The translations under genes and the position numbers were made by a program. The notes beneath the pieces were generated by a model. The model had not been told where the DNA came from, did not search any database, and saw only the letters and a list, made by a program, of their open reading frames with translations. DNA of 64,000 nt from CAZPXH01 sp964591085 (GTDB lineage Bacteria > Spirochaetota > Spirochaetia > DSM-27196 > CAZPXH01). Location: positions 186,001 to 250,000 of the forward strand of contig CAZPXH010000001.1 of the NCBI GenBank assembly GCA_964591085.1, given 5' to 3'. Below are positions 15,207 to 22,704 of this stretch, in pieces. Position 1 is the stretch's first letter. The number at the start of each line of letters is the position of its first letter.

Positions 15207-16807
15207 CCGTGTTGGAGAGACTCAAACAGATCGTCAATGTGCGCCTTGTTTCGCGAGCCTAGACTCGCGAGCTCGGAACCAAGGCTGGCAAGCACCGTTG
15301 CCCCCTCGGTGACGCTGGTGATGGTTTGCATCACCTCCTCAAGCTTGGTGTTCAAAGCCTCACTGGTCCGAGCTCCGTCACCGAGCAGATGCTCCACTTC
15401 CGAAAGGTGCGATGCACTCTGAGACGCAGAGACCTCCAGGGCCTGCATGCCGCTGGAGATCGCATCTCCACGTTCGTTCATGGAGTTCAGTCGCGCTCGA
15501 ATGTCCTGGAAGCCGGAAGCGGCCGTCGCAAGCTCCTGCTGGATACTCGCTACCAGGTTTCCGAGTTCCTCCGTCGCGCTCTCTGCAAGCGCTGCGCTTT
15601 GGCTGCTGGTGCTCACCATTTCCTGGATTTCAGTAGCGCGATCCGCAGAGAGCTGCGCGAGATTACGAACCTCCTGCGCCACTACTGCGAATCCGTCTCC
15701 ATGGTGACCAGCGCGCGCTGCCACAATGAGGGCGTTCATTGCCAGAACGTGGGTCTGGCTTGCGATGTCAGAAAGGATCTCGGCCGTTTCACCCATAGCA
15801 CGGTTTGCGTTCACCAGTCCCTGAAGTCGCTCTATCACGGAGTTGAGTCTGATGCGCTGATCCTCCAAGTCCCGAGCGTAGTCCCGAAGTGTTTCATCAA
15901 GGGAGCTACTTCGAGAGAGTGCGCTTCTGGTCTCTGAGGCGATGTGCTCAACATCAGTCCGGGCATCCTTGGCCCGCTGGCTCGTCTCGGAGACCGCCCG
16001 AGCAAGGACCACGCGTGCCTCATCAATGCGGTGAAACGATCCCGCATTGGACTCTGAGTCAGTTCTGAGTTTGAGGGCTGCTTCCCGAATCTGGCCGATT
16101 CCTGCGGCAGTTTCCGCAGACGCTTTCCGGCTGCGCTCGGTGATGGAGACCATCTCCGAACTGAGATCTATCCCGTCCCGGCTCTTGGCAAAGCTCTCCT
16201 GCAACTCCTGGGCCTTTGCATGCGCGAGTTCCTGGTTGGTGCGAACCTCCAAGAGCAGCTCGTGGGCAAACCGACGGATAAGGTAGGTCAGCACCGCGGT
16301 CAGAATGATGACCAGTGACTGAGCGAGGTAGGCCGCCAGCAGTCCGCTGGGGAGCCCCTCAAGCGGAACAATCCGGAACCACACCGTTGCATTGACAGCA
16401 AGGAAGTTCAGCAGACCCAGTGCAAGGATCTGCCACTTCTCGAACGCTATGAGGCCCGCGAGCAGCATTCCGGCGACCAGGAAAGTGGCCGTGCGGTAGG
16501 ACTCGTAGTAGTGCTCGTAGGTGTACAGGTACGTGACAACGTTGACGGCCGCAAAGATCAGGAGAATCGATATCGAACTTCCCAGAACAAGGTTCCCGCG
16601 GCGGCCGAGGATCCATGAGCTTGCAAAGAGGATGCCAATGATGAGCAGCCCCAGGCCCGCACTCGTTTGTCCAGCGACGATTCCGGCCAGCACTGCGGCC
16701 ACCAGAAAGAAACCTGTCATGAGCGCGTTCAGGATCTGCAGGTAGCGGGTCCTGCGCTCCAGTTCTCCCTCCCTGATTACCGGGCGGTCCACGTCTGGGG
16801 AATCCAT
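15197..16807 (-). CDS. Methyl-accepting chemotaxis-type protein with six N-terminal membrane helices
   Basis: 536 residues. The N-terminal ~180 residues hold about six closely spaced membrane helices with almost no periplasmic domain; there is no HAMP domain. The rest (about 185-536) is a long coiled coil with the chemoreceptor signalling hairpin 'IASQTHVLAMNALIVAARAG' and 'GFAVVAQEVRNLAQLS'. The tip is divergent: the normally invariant Glu of 'NAAIEAARAG' is Val here. The membrane module could sense membrane state or a hydrophobic signal (inference). ATG 16807 is supported by TAGTCT (16819-16814 on this strand) ending exactly 6 nt upstream. The DUF89 gene overlaps its end, so both are one transcription unit. 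Confidence 0.85.
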   Translation of the reverse strand: MDSPDVDRPVIREGELERRTRYLQILNALMTGFFLVAAVLAGIVAGQTSAGLGLLIIGILFASSWILGRRGNLVLGSSISILLIFAAVNVVTYLYTYEHYYESYRTATFLVAGMLLAGLIAFEKWQILALGLLNFLAVNATVWFRIVPLEGLPSGLLAAYLAQSLVIILTAVLTYLIRRFAHELLLEVRTNQELAHAKAQELQESFAKSRDGIDLSSEMVSITERSRKASAETAAGIGQIREAALKLRTDSESNAGSFHRIDEARVVLARAVSETSQRAKDARTDVEHIASETRSALSRSSSLDETLRDYARDLEDQRIRLNSVIERLQGLVNANRAMGETAEILSDIASQTHVLAMNALIVAARAGHHGDGFAVVAQEVRNLAQLSADRATEIQEMVSTSSQSAALAESATEELGNLVASIQQELATAASGFQDIRARLNSMNERGDAISSGMQALEVSASQSASHLSEVEHLLGDGARTSEALNTKLEEVMQTITSVTEGATVLASLGSELASLGSRNKAHIDDLFESLQHGCL

Positions 16808-16813
16808 GTGCGC

Positions 16814-16819
16814 AGACTA
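16814..16819 (-). promoter_or_regulatory. -10 element of the chemoreceptor gene, leaderless geometry
   Basis: TAGTCT on the minus strand ends 6 nt before ATG 16807. No convincing -35 hexamer was found 17 bp upstream. Confidence 0.45.
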
Positions 16820-16835
16820 CCACGGTGCGCTTGTG

Positions 16836-17131
16836 GGAGGCAGTTCGCCGCACACTGGTAAGCAGCATGCATCGCTGGGAAAGTGAGCTCCCCCGGACAG
16901 ACTCGAACTGCCGACCCCAGCGAAACCCACCGGGTTTCGCGCATCCACAGGAGGCAGTTCGCCGCACACTGGTAAGCAGCATGCATCGCTGGGAAAGTGA
17001 GCTCNNNNNNNNNNNNNNNNNNNNNNNNNNNNNNNNNNNNNNNNNNNNNNNNNNNNNNNNNNNNNNNNNNNNNNNNNNNNNNNNNNNNNNNNNNNNNNNN
17101 NNNNCCCCGGACAGACTCGAACTGCCGACCC
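16836..17131. repeat. Tandem duplication of the tRNA-Asn 3' end (82-bp repeat, 114-bp period) across a scaffold gap
   Basis: This ~430-bp stretch between the chemoreceptor and the next gene holds no protein gene. Bases 16836-16917 (82 bp) recur as 16950-17004 joined across the N run to 17105-17131. Read on the minus strand, the repeat is the last 27 nt of the gapped part of tRNA-Asn (T arm and most of the acceptor) plus 55 bp downstream. The 32-bp spacer between copies contains a perfect 9-bp stem, GCGAAACCC and GGGTTTCGC with a 3-nt loop (16920-16940), in place of the tRNA 5' half. Copy number is uncertain because the 55-bp piece equals the assembly k-mer length. Confidence 0.7.
17005..17104. 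other. Scaffold gap of 100 N inside the tRNA-Asn 3' end
   Basis: A run of exactly 100 N, the same size as the gap at 1658. Joining the flanks directly restores the tRNA-Asn acceptor stem (CTC at 17002-17004 supplies the last two paired bases and the discriminator), so the real gap could be zero. Additional 114-bp repeat units could also be hidden here. Confidence 0.8.
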
Positions 17132-17174
17132 GATGGTTAACAGCCATCTGCTCTACCAACTGAGCTACAGGGGA
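17105..17174 (-). tRNA. tRNA-Asn (anticodon GTT), last 3 nt across the gap
   Basis: Read on the minus strand: acceptor TCCCCTG, D arm GCTC...GAGC, anticodon stem GATGG/CCATC with loop CTGTTAA (anticodon GTT), and T arm GGCAG/CTGTC with loop TTCGAGT. The last two acceptor bases and the discriminator lie beyond the N run at 17004-17002. No CCA is encoded. A consensus promoter precedes it. Confidence 0.93.
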
Positions 17175-17187
17175 ATGAATGGCGGCG

Positions 17188-17216
17188 AGGATAAATGCCC
17201 GATGCGCCGGTGTCAA
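17188..17216 (-). promoter_or_regulatory. Promoter of tRNA-Asn
   Basis: On the minus strand, a perfect TTGACA (17216-17211), a 17-bp spacer and TATCCT (17193-17188). The predicted start is about 7 nt upstream of the mature tRNA 5' end. Confidence 0.75.
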
Positions 17217-17235
17217 GCTCGCTGGCTGGCAGCGG

Positions 17236-17598
17236 TTAAGGGCCCATAGAAACCTGCCACGGTGACGGGGTCTGCTGAGCCTTCACCTCAAATGGCTGCA
17301 TGAGCAGTCCAAGCGCTCCCGGCCGTACCCAGATGCGGACCATGCGAATGCTGTCACCATCGGCGGTTACCAGGTTGGGCTCCTCGTCAACCGCAAGGAT
17401 GTCCCGGAGCCGGAATTCGTAGAGGATTCCAGGAGAAGAGAAGGGCGTTGCCACAATCAGCAGCCGCTCCGTGTCGTATGGATGGCGCCTGGGGGTGCCG
17501 GTGAAGGGGATCCCACCGGAGCGCTTTCCGTCCGGTCTATCGCTCTTCTGCAGGTCATGCGGCGGGAGGGTTTCCAGCCAGGTGGACTCACTCGACAT
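17236..17598 (-). CDS. Conserved-looking hypothetical protein downstream of the PilZ gene
   Basis: 120-residue soluble protein with no recognised family. The central part is beta-rich ('RLLIVATPFSSPGILYEFRL', 'DSIRMVRIWVRPGALGLLMQ') and there is no signal peptide. ATG 17598 overlaps the stop codon of the upstream PilZ gene (the TGA lies inside ATG TCG AGT GAG), indicating coupling; a longer frame to 17709 runs inside the PilZ gene and is rejected. Co-transcription suggests a role next to the PilZ protein, but nothing more can be said. Confidence 0.6.
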   Translation of the reverse strand: MSSESTWLETLPPHDLQKSDRPDGKRSGGIPFTGTPRRHPYDTERLLIVATPFSSPGILYEFRLRDILAVDEEPNLVTADGDSIRMVRIWVRPGALGLLMQPFEVKAQQTPSPWQVSMGP

Positions 17599-18322
17599 GC
17601 ACGCGCTCCCGTGATCGGGTTTCGGACGCGGCGAGATAGGTGGCCAGGAGATCGCTTGATTGCTTTGCGAGGCCACGGAAGCTGAAGGAGAGCGTCTTTC
17701 CCGCCTCAACCACTCTGGCTTCCAGATTCATGATCTGGTCGCCAATCCGGAGGCTGACTGGACCCACCGCTGTATCAACATCAATTCCACGCGCCATCTC
17801 CGGCGAAGTGGGAAGAAAACGGAAGCCCCGGGGCGATATGTCTTCTACCCGTCCGCGGACCAGTCGAAGTGTCCGGGGATTCGCGAAGAGGACGCTGATC
17901 CGGTCATGGGCCTTCACGGTGTAGCGGCGCGCTCCACGATTCTCGGAGATCGGCTTGTAGCGGCTGATGATTCCGCGGAGCTGGTTGATGGTGTCCGGAT
18001 CGCCGAGGTCTTCCAGGACCATTCCGTTGATCCCAAGGATCTTCAGCGCCTCAGTTTCCTTGGCCACCAGGTCATTGTTGTGCAGAAGCACCATTGCGCA
18101 TTCGTCCCGGTCAAAGGACTGGCGCAGCAGGGGCATGAACGGCTTCCAGTGCCGGGGATAGTCCCGGGTGGACCACAGAATAACGTCCGGGCGAAGCTCT
18201 TCCAGGTTGTCCATGGCCTTCAGGGGGTGTCCGTATCTAACAATCTCCATCTGGTGGGGACGGAAGTGGAGGGCAAGAGCCTCTCTGAGCTCTTCTCGGG
18301 TTGAAACAAGCATTGCGCGCAT
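17588..18322 (-). CDS. PilZ-domain protein with degenerate receiver-like N-terminus
   Basis: 244 residues. The N-terminal ~120 residues have the alternating pattern of a response-regulator fold ('MRAMLVSTREELREALALHF', 'LRPDVILWSTRDYPRHWKPF') but lack a clear acidic pocket, so this is probably a pseudo-receiver. Residues ~128-230 form a PilZ domain: basic motif 'NRGARRYTVKAHDR' followed by 'RVEDISPRGFRF' (the D/NxSxxG-type c-di-GMP-binding signature). It probably reads c-di-GMP for envelope or motility control (inference). It starts 3 nt after the exported-protein gene and overlaps the 120-aa gene, forming a three-gene operon. Confidence 0.75.
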   Translation of the reverse strand: MRAMLVSTREELREALALHFRPHQMEIVRYGHPLKAMDNLEELRPDVILWSTRDYPRHWKPFMPLLRQSFDRDECAMVLLHNNDLVAKETEALKILGINGMVLEDLGDPDTINQLRGIISRYKPISENRGARRYTVKAHDRISVLFANPRTLRLVRGRVEDISPRGFRFLPTSPEMARGIDVDTAVGPVSLRIGDQIMNLEARVVEAGKTLSFSFRGLAKQSSDLLATYLAASETRSRERVHVE

Positions 18323-18325
18323 GGG

Positions 18326-19258
18326 TTAATTCAGGATTGCAACCTGATAGTCAACGATTGTCCAGATGTCGTTCTGCCTTTCAAGGAAGTAGATGTAGCG
18401 GCGCTCTTCCACAAAGCGGCCAATTCCAAAGGTCATGAACACGGTGACCTCGCCCTGCTGCGGCGTGTAGGTCGTCCGTTCAATCCGCCACTCGGACGGA
18501 ATCCGCGCGATGCCGTCTTCCGGCTCCCTGGTTGGCGAAAGCTGTGTGCGGAACTCAGCCAGGAGTTCTTGCCGCTGCGCTTCGGTGGACCGCTCATACA
18601 GGCGGCGCTGTCGCTCCTCTCCCTGATAGAGCTGTGCCAGGTCCAGGTAGAGCAGGAACTGCTCCGCGCGGCCTTCCGCAAGGCCTTCCAATGTGAAGCG
18701 AACCACCTCGTCCGGATTAAGGTCCTGCTGCCGCATGACCTCGCGGGTCTCGTCAGCGATTGCTGCTTCCACGCGGTTCCTGGGAGAACCGGATGGCCTG
18801 ATGGTGACCTGGAGCGTGTTGCTTGCCAGCATCGGTGACGCGTCCCCGGCGCGGAGCTCGGGAACAAAGTGGGCTTCCACCACGTAGGTTCCAGCTTCCG
18901 AGATAGCTGCGTAGCGGTTCAGGCTCTCCGTGAAGAAGAACGATTCGCCGGGATCCAGCACAATGTCCCGATACAGGATTGCGGTGTTGCGTGCGGCGGG
19001 CATTGCGGCAACCATCGTCTGCTCAACCGGCTCACCATCAAAGGTTCGGACGCGAACATCGAGGTTGAGCGCGCGGTCATCCGCAAGGCGGAAACGGAAG
19101 GGGCTGGGGCTCTCGTTGCGGACGGTGATGCGCATCTGCACCGTGTCGCCCAGGAGGTACACCTGCTGATTCTCAAGAGAGAGACCCACAGTCTGACCCC
19201 ACACGGAGAACGGCAGGAGAAACACACAAAAAACCAGCGGGATCAGTCTCTTTCGCAT
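18326..19258 (-). CDS. Exported protein with N-terminal BsuPI-like beta domain
   Basis: 310 residues with a clear Sec signal peptide (MRKRLIPLVFCVFLLPFSVW, cleavage near GQT). The first mature domain ('QQVYLLGDTVQMRITVRNES', then 'PFRFRLADD') resembles the immunoglobulin-like BsuPI/inhibitor fold; the later part is helical and acidic, followed by a beta C-terminus ('YIYFLERQNDIWTIVDYQVA') like a small NTF2-like or DUF domain. No enzymatic motif was seen. First gene of the operon with the PilZ and 120-aa genes. A TATGAT -10 lies 11 nt upstream, sharing bases with the -10 of divergent mfd. Confidence 0.7.
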   Translation of the reverse strand: MRKRLIPLVFCVFLLPFSVWGQTVGLSLENQQVYLLGDTVQMRITVRNESPSPFRFRLADDRALNLDVRVRTFDGEPVEQTMVAAMPAARNTAILYRDIVLDPGESFFFTESLNRYAAISEAGTYVVEAHFVPELRAGDASPMLASNTLQVTIRPSGSPRNRVEAAIADETREVMRQQDLNPDEVVRFTLEGLAEGRAEQFLLYLDLAQLYQGEERQRRLYERSTEAQRQELLAEFRTQLSPTREPEDGIARIPSEWRIERTTYTPQQGEVTVFMTFGIGRFVEERRYIYFLERQNDIWTIVDYQVAILN

Positions 19259-19268
19259 AGCTGCCTGT

Positions 19269-19275
19269 TATCATA
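19269..19275. promoter_or_regulatory. Shared divergent -10 region between the exported-protein operon and mfd
   Basis: TATCAT (19269-19274) faces mfd with 12 nt to its ATG, and TATGAT (19275-19270 on the minus strand) faces the exported-protein gene with 11 nt to its ATG. The two hexamers overlap by 5 bp. The -35 elements are weak on both sides. Confidence 0.4.
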
Positions 19276-19286
19276 TTCGACCCGGG

Positions 19287-22200
19287 ATGCCTGATTCTGA
19301 ACTCTACCGGCGCGTAGCCGAACGACTGCGGGAAACCCGCTCTTGGGAGCAGCTGGAGCGTTGGTCTCTGGACCGCGAGAAGAACATCGTGCAGCTCCAC
19401 GGCGCGCACGGGAGCCTCCGCTCCATGCTGCTTGCATCGCTGCTCGCCGAACGCCGGAACGGCAGAACGCTGGTGGTCACTCCCACAGACCAGGAGGCAA
19501 CGCGCTTTGCCCGTGATCTGCAGACCTGCGGGGTTACGGCAGAGGTTCTCCCCTGGTGGGGGACCGTGCCGTATCGGCCCACCCCTGTGCACTCGCGTAC
19601 CTTTGGTGACCGTGCGTCGGTGCTAGCTGGGTTTGCCGGGAATTCCGGTGGGGTGCTGGTGGCGTCCGAGCGGGCGGTTCTCACGCCGGTTCCTGCAGAA
19701 CGCAGCTTCAGGGAGGGGGTTCTGGTCCTCCACCGCCTGCAGGAATTTGATCCGCAAGACGCTGCCCGGTCTCTGGTGGAGCTTGGGTATCAGCGGGTGA
19801 GTCGAGCCACCGTCACCGGTGAGTTTGCGCTGCGTGGTGAGGTACTGGACCTGGTGCCCCCCGGACAGGATGCCGGGGTCCGAGTGGTGTTCAACTTTGA
19901 CCGCATTGAGGCAATCCGCTATCTGGACGCGGAAACGCAGGTATCTCAGGGCCTTCTGGATTCCGTTTCTGTTCCGCCCCTCCGGGAAGTGCGGTGGACC
20001 CCGGCGGACCGTGACCGCTTGAGAACCGTGATGGAGTCCCGCCCGGACTTGCAGAGACGTGCCGAGGAGATATCGGAGGAGTTGTCTTCCACGGACCACT
20101 TCACCGGGGAAGAGTGGTTCTATCCTCTTGCCGCCGAGGGTGCCGGGTCCATTGCTGCCTGGCTTGGCGGCAAAGATCTGCTGGTCCTGGTGGATCGGGA
20201 ACGCCTTGAATCCGGTGCACAAGCCCTGCGGCGGGAGTACGACGCGCTGTATCGGAGGGTTCGGACCGATCTGCTGATCCCGTCGCCCGCAGACGTATTG
20301 CTCGAGTTTGACTCGCTGACCTCGGAGCGGGCCCAGCGCCTGGAGATGCTCCAGCTGCAGACAGACAGCGCCTTACACAGCGTTGACCTCGGGGCCGATC
20401 CGCCGCGCAGCTTCTTTGGCAACGTCAACTTCCTGAAGGAAGAGTTTGCCAATCAGGTGGCGGCCGGCACAGAGATTGTCCTGGTAGCTAGCAGTGAAGC
20501 CCAGGCCCACCGGCTCAGGCACCTGATACCGGACCTGGAGCTGGAGGTTCTCACCGAGGACTTTGCCGACGGCTTTGGAATACCCGAGAGCCGCCTGTTG
20601 GTTGTCCACGAGAGTGAAATCTTTGGCAGGCGGCGCCGTGCTCCGCGATCCGTGAGCAGCGCGCGCAGCGAAATGATCAGCTCCTTTGTGGACCTGAGCC
20701 CTGGCGACTACATCGTCCATCTGAACTATGGGATCGGGCGCTACCAGGGAATCCGGCGAATGCAGGTTGGAGGCAATGAGCGGGACTACGTTCATCTGGA
20801 GTTTGCCGGGGAAGAGTTCATCTACCTCCCGATTGAGCAGGTCAATCTCATCCAGCGCTACATCGGAAGTCACGGGGAAGCCCCGCGCCTGGATACTATT
20901 GGCGGCAGTTCCTGGGAGCGGCGAAAGTCGCGGGTTCGGAAGTCCGTTGAAGACCTTGCAGACAGCCTGATTGAGCTGTACAGCCGGCGCCGGCAGGCTC
21001 GCGGCTTTGCCTTTGGCCCGGACACCGAGTGGCAGCTTGAGTTTGAGGCGCGCTTCCCCTTTGAAGAGACACCGGATCAGCTGCGGTGTATTGCGGAGGT
21101 AAAGGCGGATATGGAGGCCCCGGTGCCAATGGACCGCCTGGTCTGCGGTGACGTGGGTTTTGGCAAAACGGAGGTGGCAATTCGCGCCGCCTTCAAGGCG
21201 GTTACCGCCGGGAAACAGGTTGCCTTCCTTGCACCAACCACAATTCTTGCGGAGCAGCACTTCAACACCATCAGCGACCGGGTTTCCGGATACCCGGTCA
21301 GAGTTGGGATGCTTTCCCGCTTTGTACCTCCTGCTGAGGCTCGCAAGGTGATATCCGGTGCAGCAGACGGTTCCGTTGACATCCTGGTGGGGACGCACCG
21401 AATCCTGCAGAAGGATATGAAGTTTCACGATCTGGGTCTGGTGGTGGTTGATGAAGAACAGCGATTCGGTGTGAAGGACAAGGAGCGCCTGAAGGAGCTC
21501 CGGACAACCGTTGACTACCTGACCATGACAGCAACACCGATTCCCCGGACTCTCCACATGAGCATGGTGAGCATTCGCGATATGTCCCTGCTCACCACAG
21601 CTCCCATGAACCGCAGGCCCATTGAGACTGTGATCCGGGAGTTTGACGAGGATCTTGTGGCAGAGGCTATCCGCGCGGAGGTCCGCCGGGGCGGCCAGGT
21701 CTACTACCTGCACAACCGCGTGAACTCTCTGGATCAGGTGCGGCTCTTCATCCAGCGCCTGGTGCCCGAGGCGTTTGTGGAGCAGGCCCATGGACAGATG
21801 AGCGCCAATCAGCTTGAAGACATCATGCGCCGATTCGTGGACGGCGCGGTGCAGGTCCTGGTTTCCACCACCATTGTTGAGAACGGAATCGACATCCCCA
21901 ACGTGAACACCATCATCATTGACCGCGCCGATATGTACGGGATCGCGCAGCTCTACCAGCTCCGGGGGCGAGTTGGCCGCTCGGAGCGCCTGGCCTACGC
22001 TTACCTCCTGTATCCGGAGCGCGTTGCCCTCAGCGAGGCGGCAATGAAGCGCCTGCAGGTCATCAACGACTACACGGATCTCGGCAGCGGATTCAAGGTT
22101 GCGCTGAAGGACCTGGAGGTTCGCGGTGCCGGAAACCTTCTCGGCAGGGAGCAAAGCGGTGATATCATGGCCGTGGGGTTTGATCTGTACGTGAAACTGC

Positions 22201-22697
22201 TTGATGAGGCCATCCGCCGTCGCAAGGACGAGCGCGCCGAGGAGATACTTGAACCGTATCTGGAGCTGCAGTACGAGGGCTTCATTCCGGACGGATACGT
22301 GGACGATGTGACGGAGAAGATGGAGGTCTACAAGAAGATCGCCTCTGTTGGTGATCAGGAAGACCTGCTGGAAGTCAGCGGCCTGCTGGAGGACCGCTAT
22401 GGGCCAATCCCGGAAGAGGTGCAGAGCCTTCTCTCGCTTGCGGAGATCAGGATTCTCTGTCGCCGCCTTGGACTGGCGAGCATTCGGGAGAAGCAGGGCC
22501 GAATTGAGCTGGAGTTCACCAAAGTCTCCAGCCTGCCGCTGGACCGCGTGATGACACTCATTCGGACCAGTGGCGGCACCGTGCGGCCTGATCCCCAGAA
22601 ACCCAACGTGCTGCGAATGGAAGCTCCCGCAATCGGATTGCGGGAGAAGTCAGAATTTCTGCGGGACCGGCTCTCGGTTCTCGCCCCGGCCGGGTAG
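19287..22697 (+). CDS. mfd: Transcription-repair coupling factor Mfd
   Basis: 1136 residues, full length. Mfd removes RNA polymerase stalled at DNA lesions and recruits UvrA. Domain order: UvrB-homology module (about 25-330), RNA-polymerase-interacting CarD-like domain (about 470-545, 'DYIVHLNYGIGRYQGIRRM'), SF2 helicase motor with Walker A 'GDVGFGKT' (near 620), DEEQ box 'VVDEEQRFGV' (near 720), motif III 'TATPIPRT', helicase C-terminal 'VSTTIVENGIDIPN' and 'QLRGRVGRSE', and a C-terminal TRCF domain (about 985-1100). The 3' end is followed 7 nt later by ptsP, so both are one transcription unit. Confidence 0.97.
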   Translation: MPDSELYRRVAERLRETRSWEQLERWSLDREKNIVQLHGAHGSLRSMLLASLLAERRNGRTLVVTPTDQEATRFARDLQTCGVTAEVLPWWGTVPYRPTPVHSRTFGDRASVLAGFAGNSGGVLVASERAVLTPVPAERSFREGVLVLHRLQEFDPQDAARSLVELGYQRVSRATVTGEFALRGEVLDLVPPGQDAGVRVVFNFDRIEAIRYLDAETQVSQGLLDSVSVPPLREVRWTPADRDRLRTVMESRPDLQRRAEEISEELSSTDHFTGEEWFYPLAAEGAGSIAAWLGGKDLLVLVDRERLESGAQALRREYDALYRRVRTDLLIPSPADVLLEFDSLTSERAQRLEMLQLQTDSALHSVDLGADPPRSFFGNVNFLKEEFANQVAAGTEIVLVASSEAQAHRLRHLIPDLELEVLTEDFADGFGIPESRLLVVHESEIFGRRRRAPRSVSSARSEMISSFVDLSPGDYIVHLNYGIGRYQGIRRMQVGGNERDYVHLEFAGEEFIYLPIEQVNLIQRYIGSHGEAPRLDTIGGSSWERRKSRVRKSVEDLADSLIELYSRRRQARGFAFGPDTEWQLEFEARFPFEETPDQLRCIAEVKADMEAPVPMDRLVCGDVGFGKTEVAIRAAFKAVTAGKQVAFLAPTTILAEQHFNTISDRVSGYPVRVGMLSRFVPPAEARKVISGAADGSVDILVGTHRILQKDMKFHDLGLVVVDEEQRFGVKDKERLKELRTTVDYLTMTATPIPRTLHMSMVSIRDMSLLTTAPMNRRPIETVIREFDEDLVAEAIRAEVRRGGQVYYLHNRVNSLDQVRLFIQRLVPEAFVEQAHGQMSANQLEDIMRRFVDGAVQVLVSTTIVENGIDIPNVNTIIIDRADMYGIAQLYQLRGRVGRSERLAYAYLLYPERVALSEAAMKRLQVINDYTDLGSGFKVALKDLEVRGAGNLLGREQSGDIMAVGFDLYVKLLDEAIRRRKDERAEEILEPYLELQYEGFIPDGYVDDVTEKMEVYKKIASVGDQEDLLEVSGLLEDRYGPIPEEVQSLLSLAEIRILCRRLGLASIREKQGRIELEFTKVSSLPLDRVMTLIRTSGGTVRPDPQKPNVLRMEAPAIGLREKSEFLRDRLSVLAPAG

Positions 22698-22704
22698 GCG
22701 AGCC

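Noticed and set aside
16836..17004. CRISPR-like array
   Set aside because: Only two copies, 82-bp repeat derived from a tRNA, one spacer, no cas genes.
16359..17216. 285-aa frame spanning the second N run
   Set aside because: Runs through N and tRNA/repeat DNA; repeated peptides merely translate the tRNA-derived repeat.
20373..22154. 593-aa minus-strand open frame opposite mfd
   Set aside because: It is the antisense shadow of a clear Mfd helicase, has no promoter or ribosome-binding site and no recognisable protein features.
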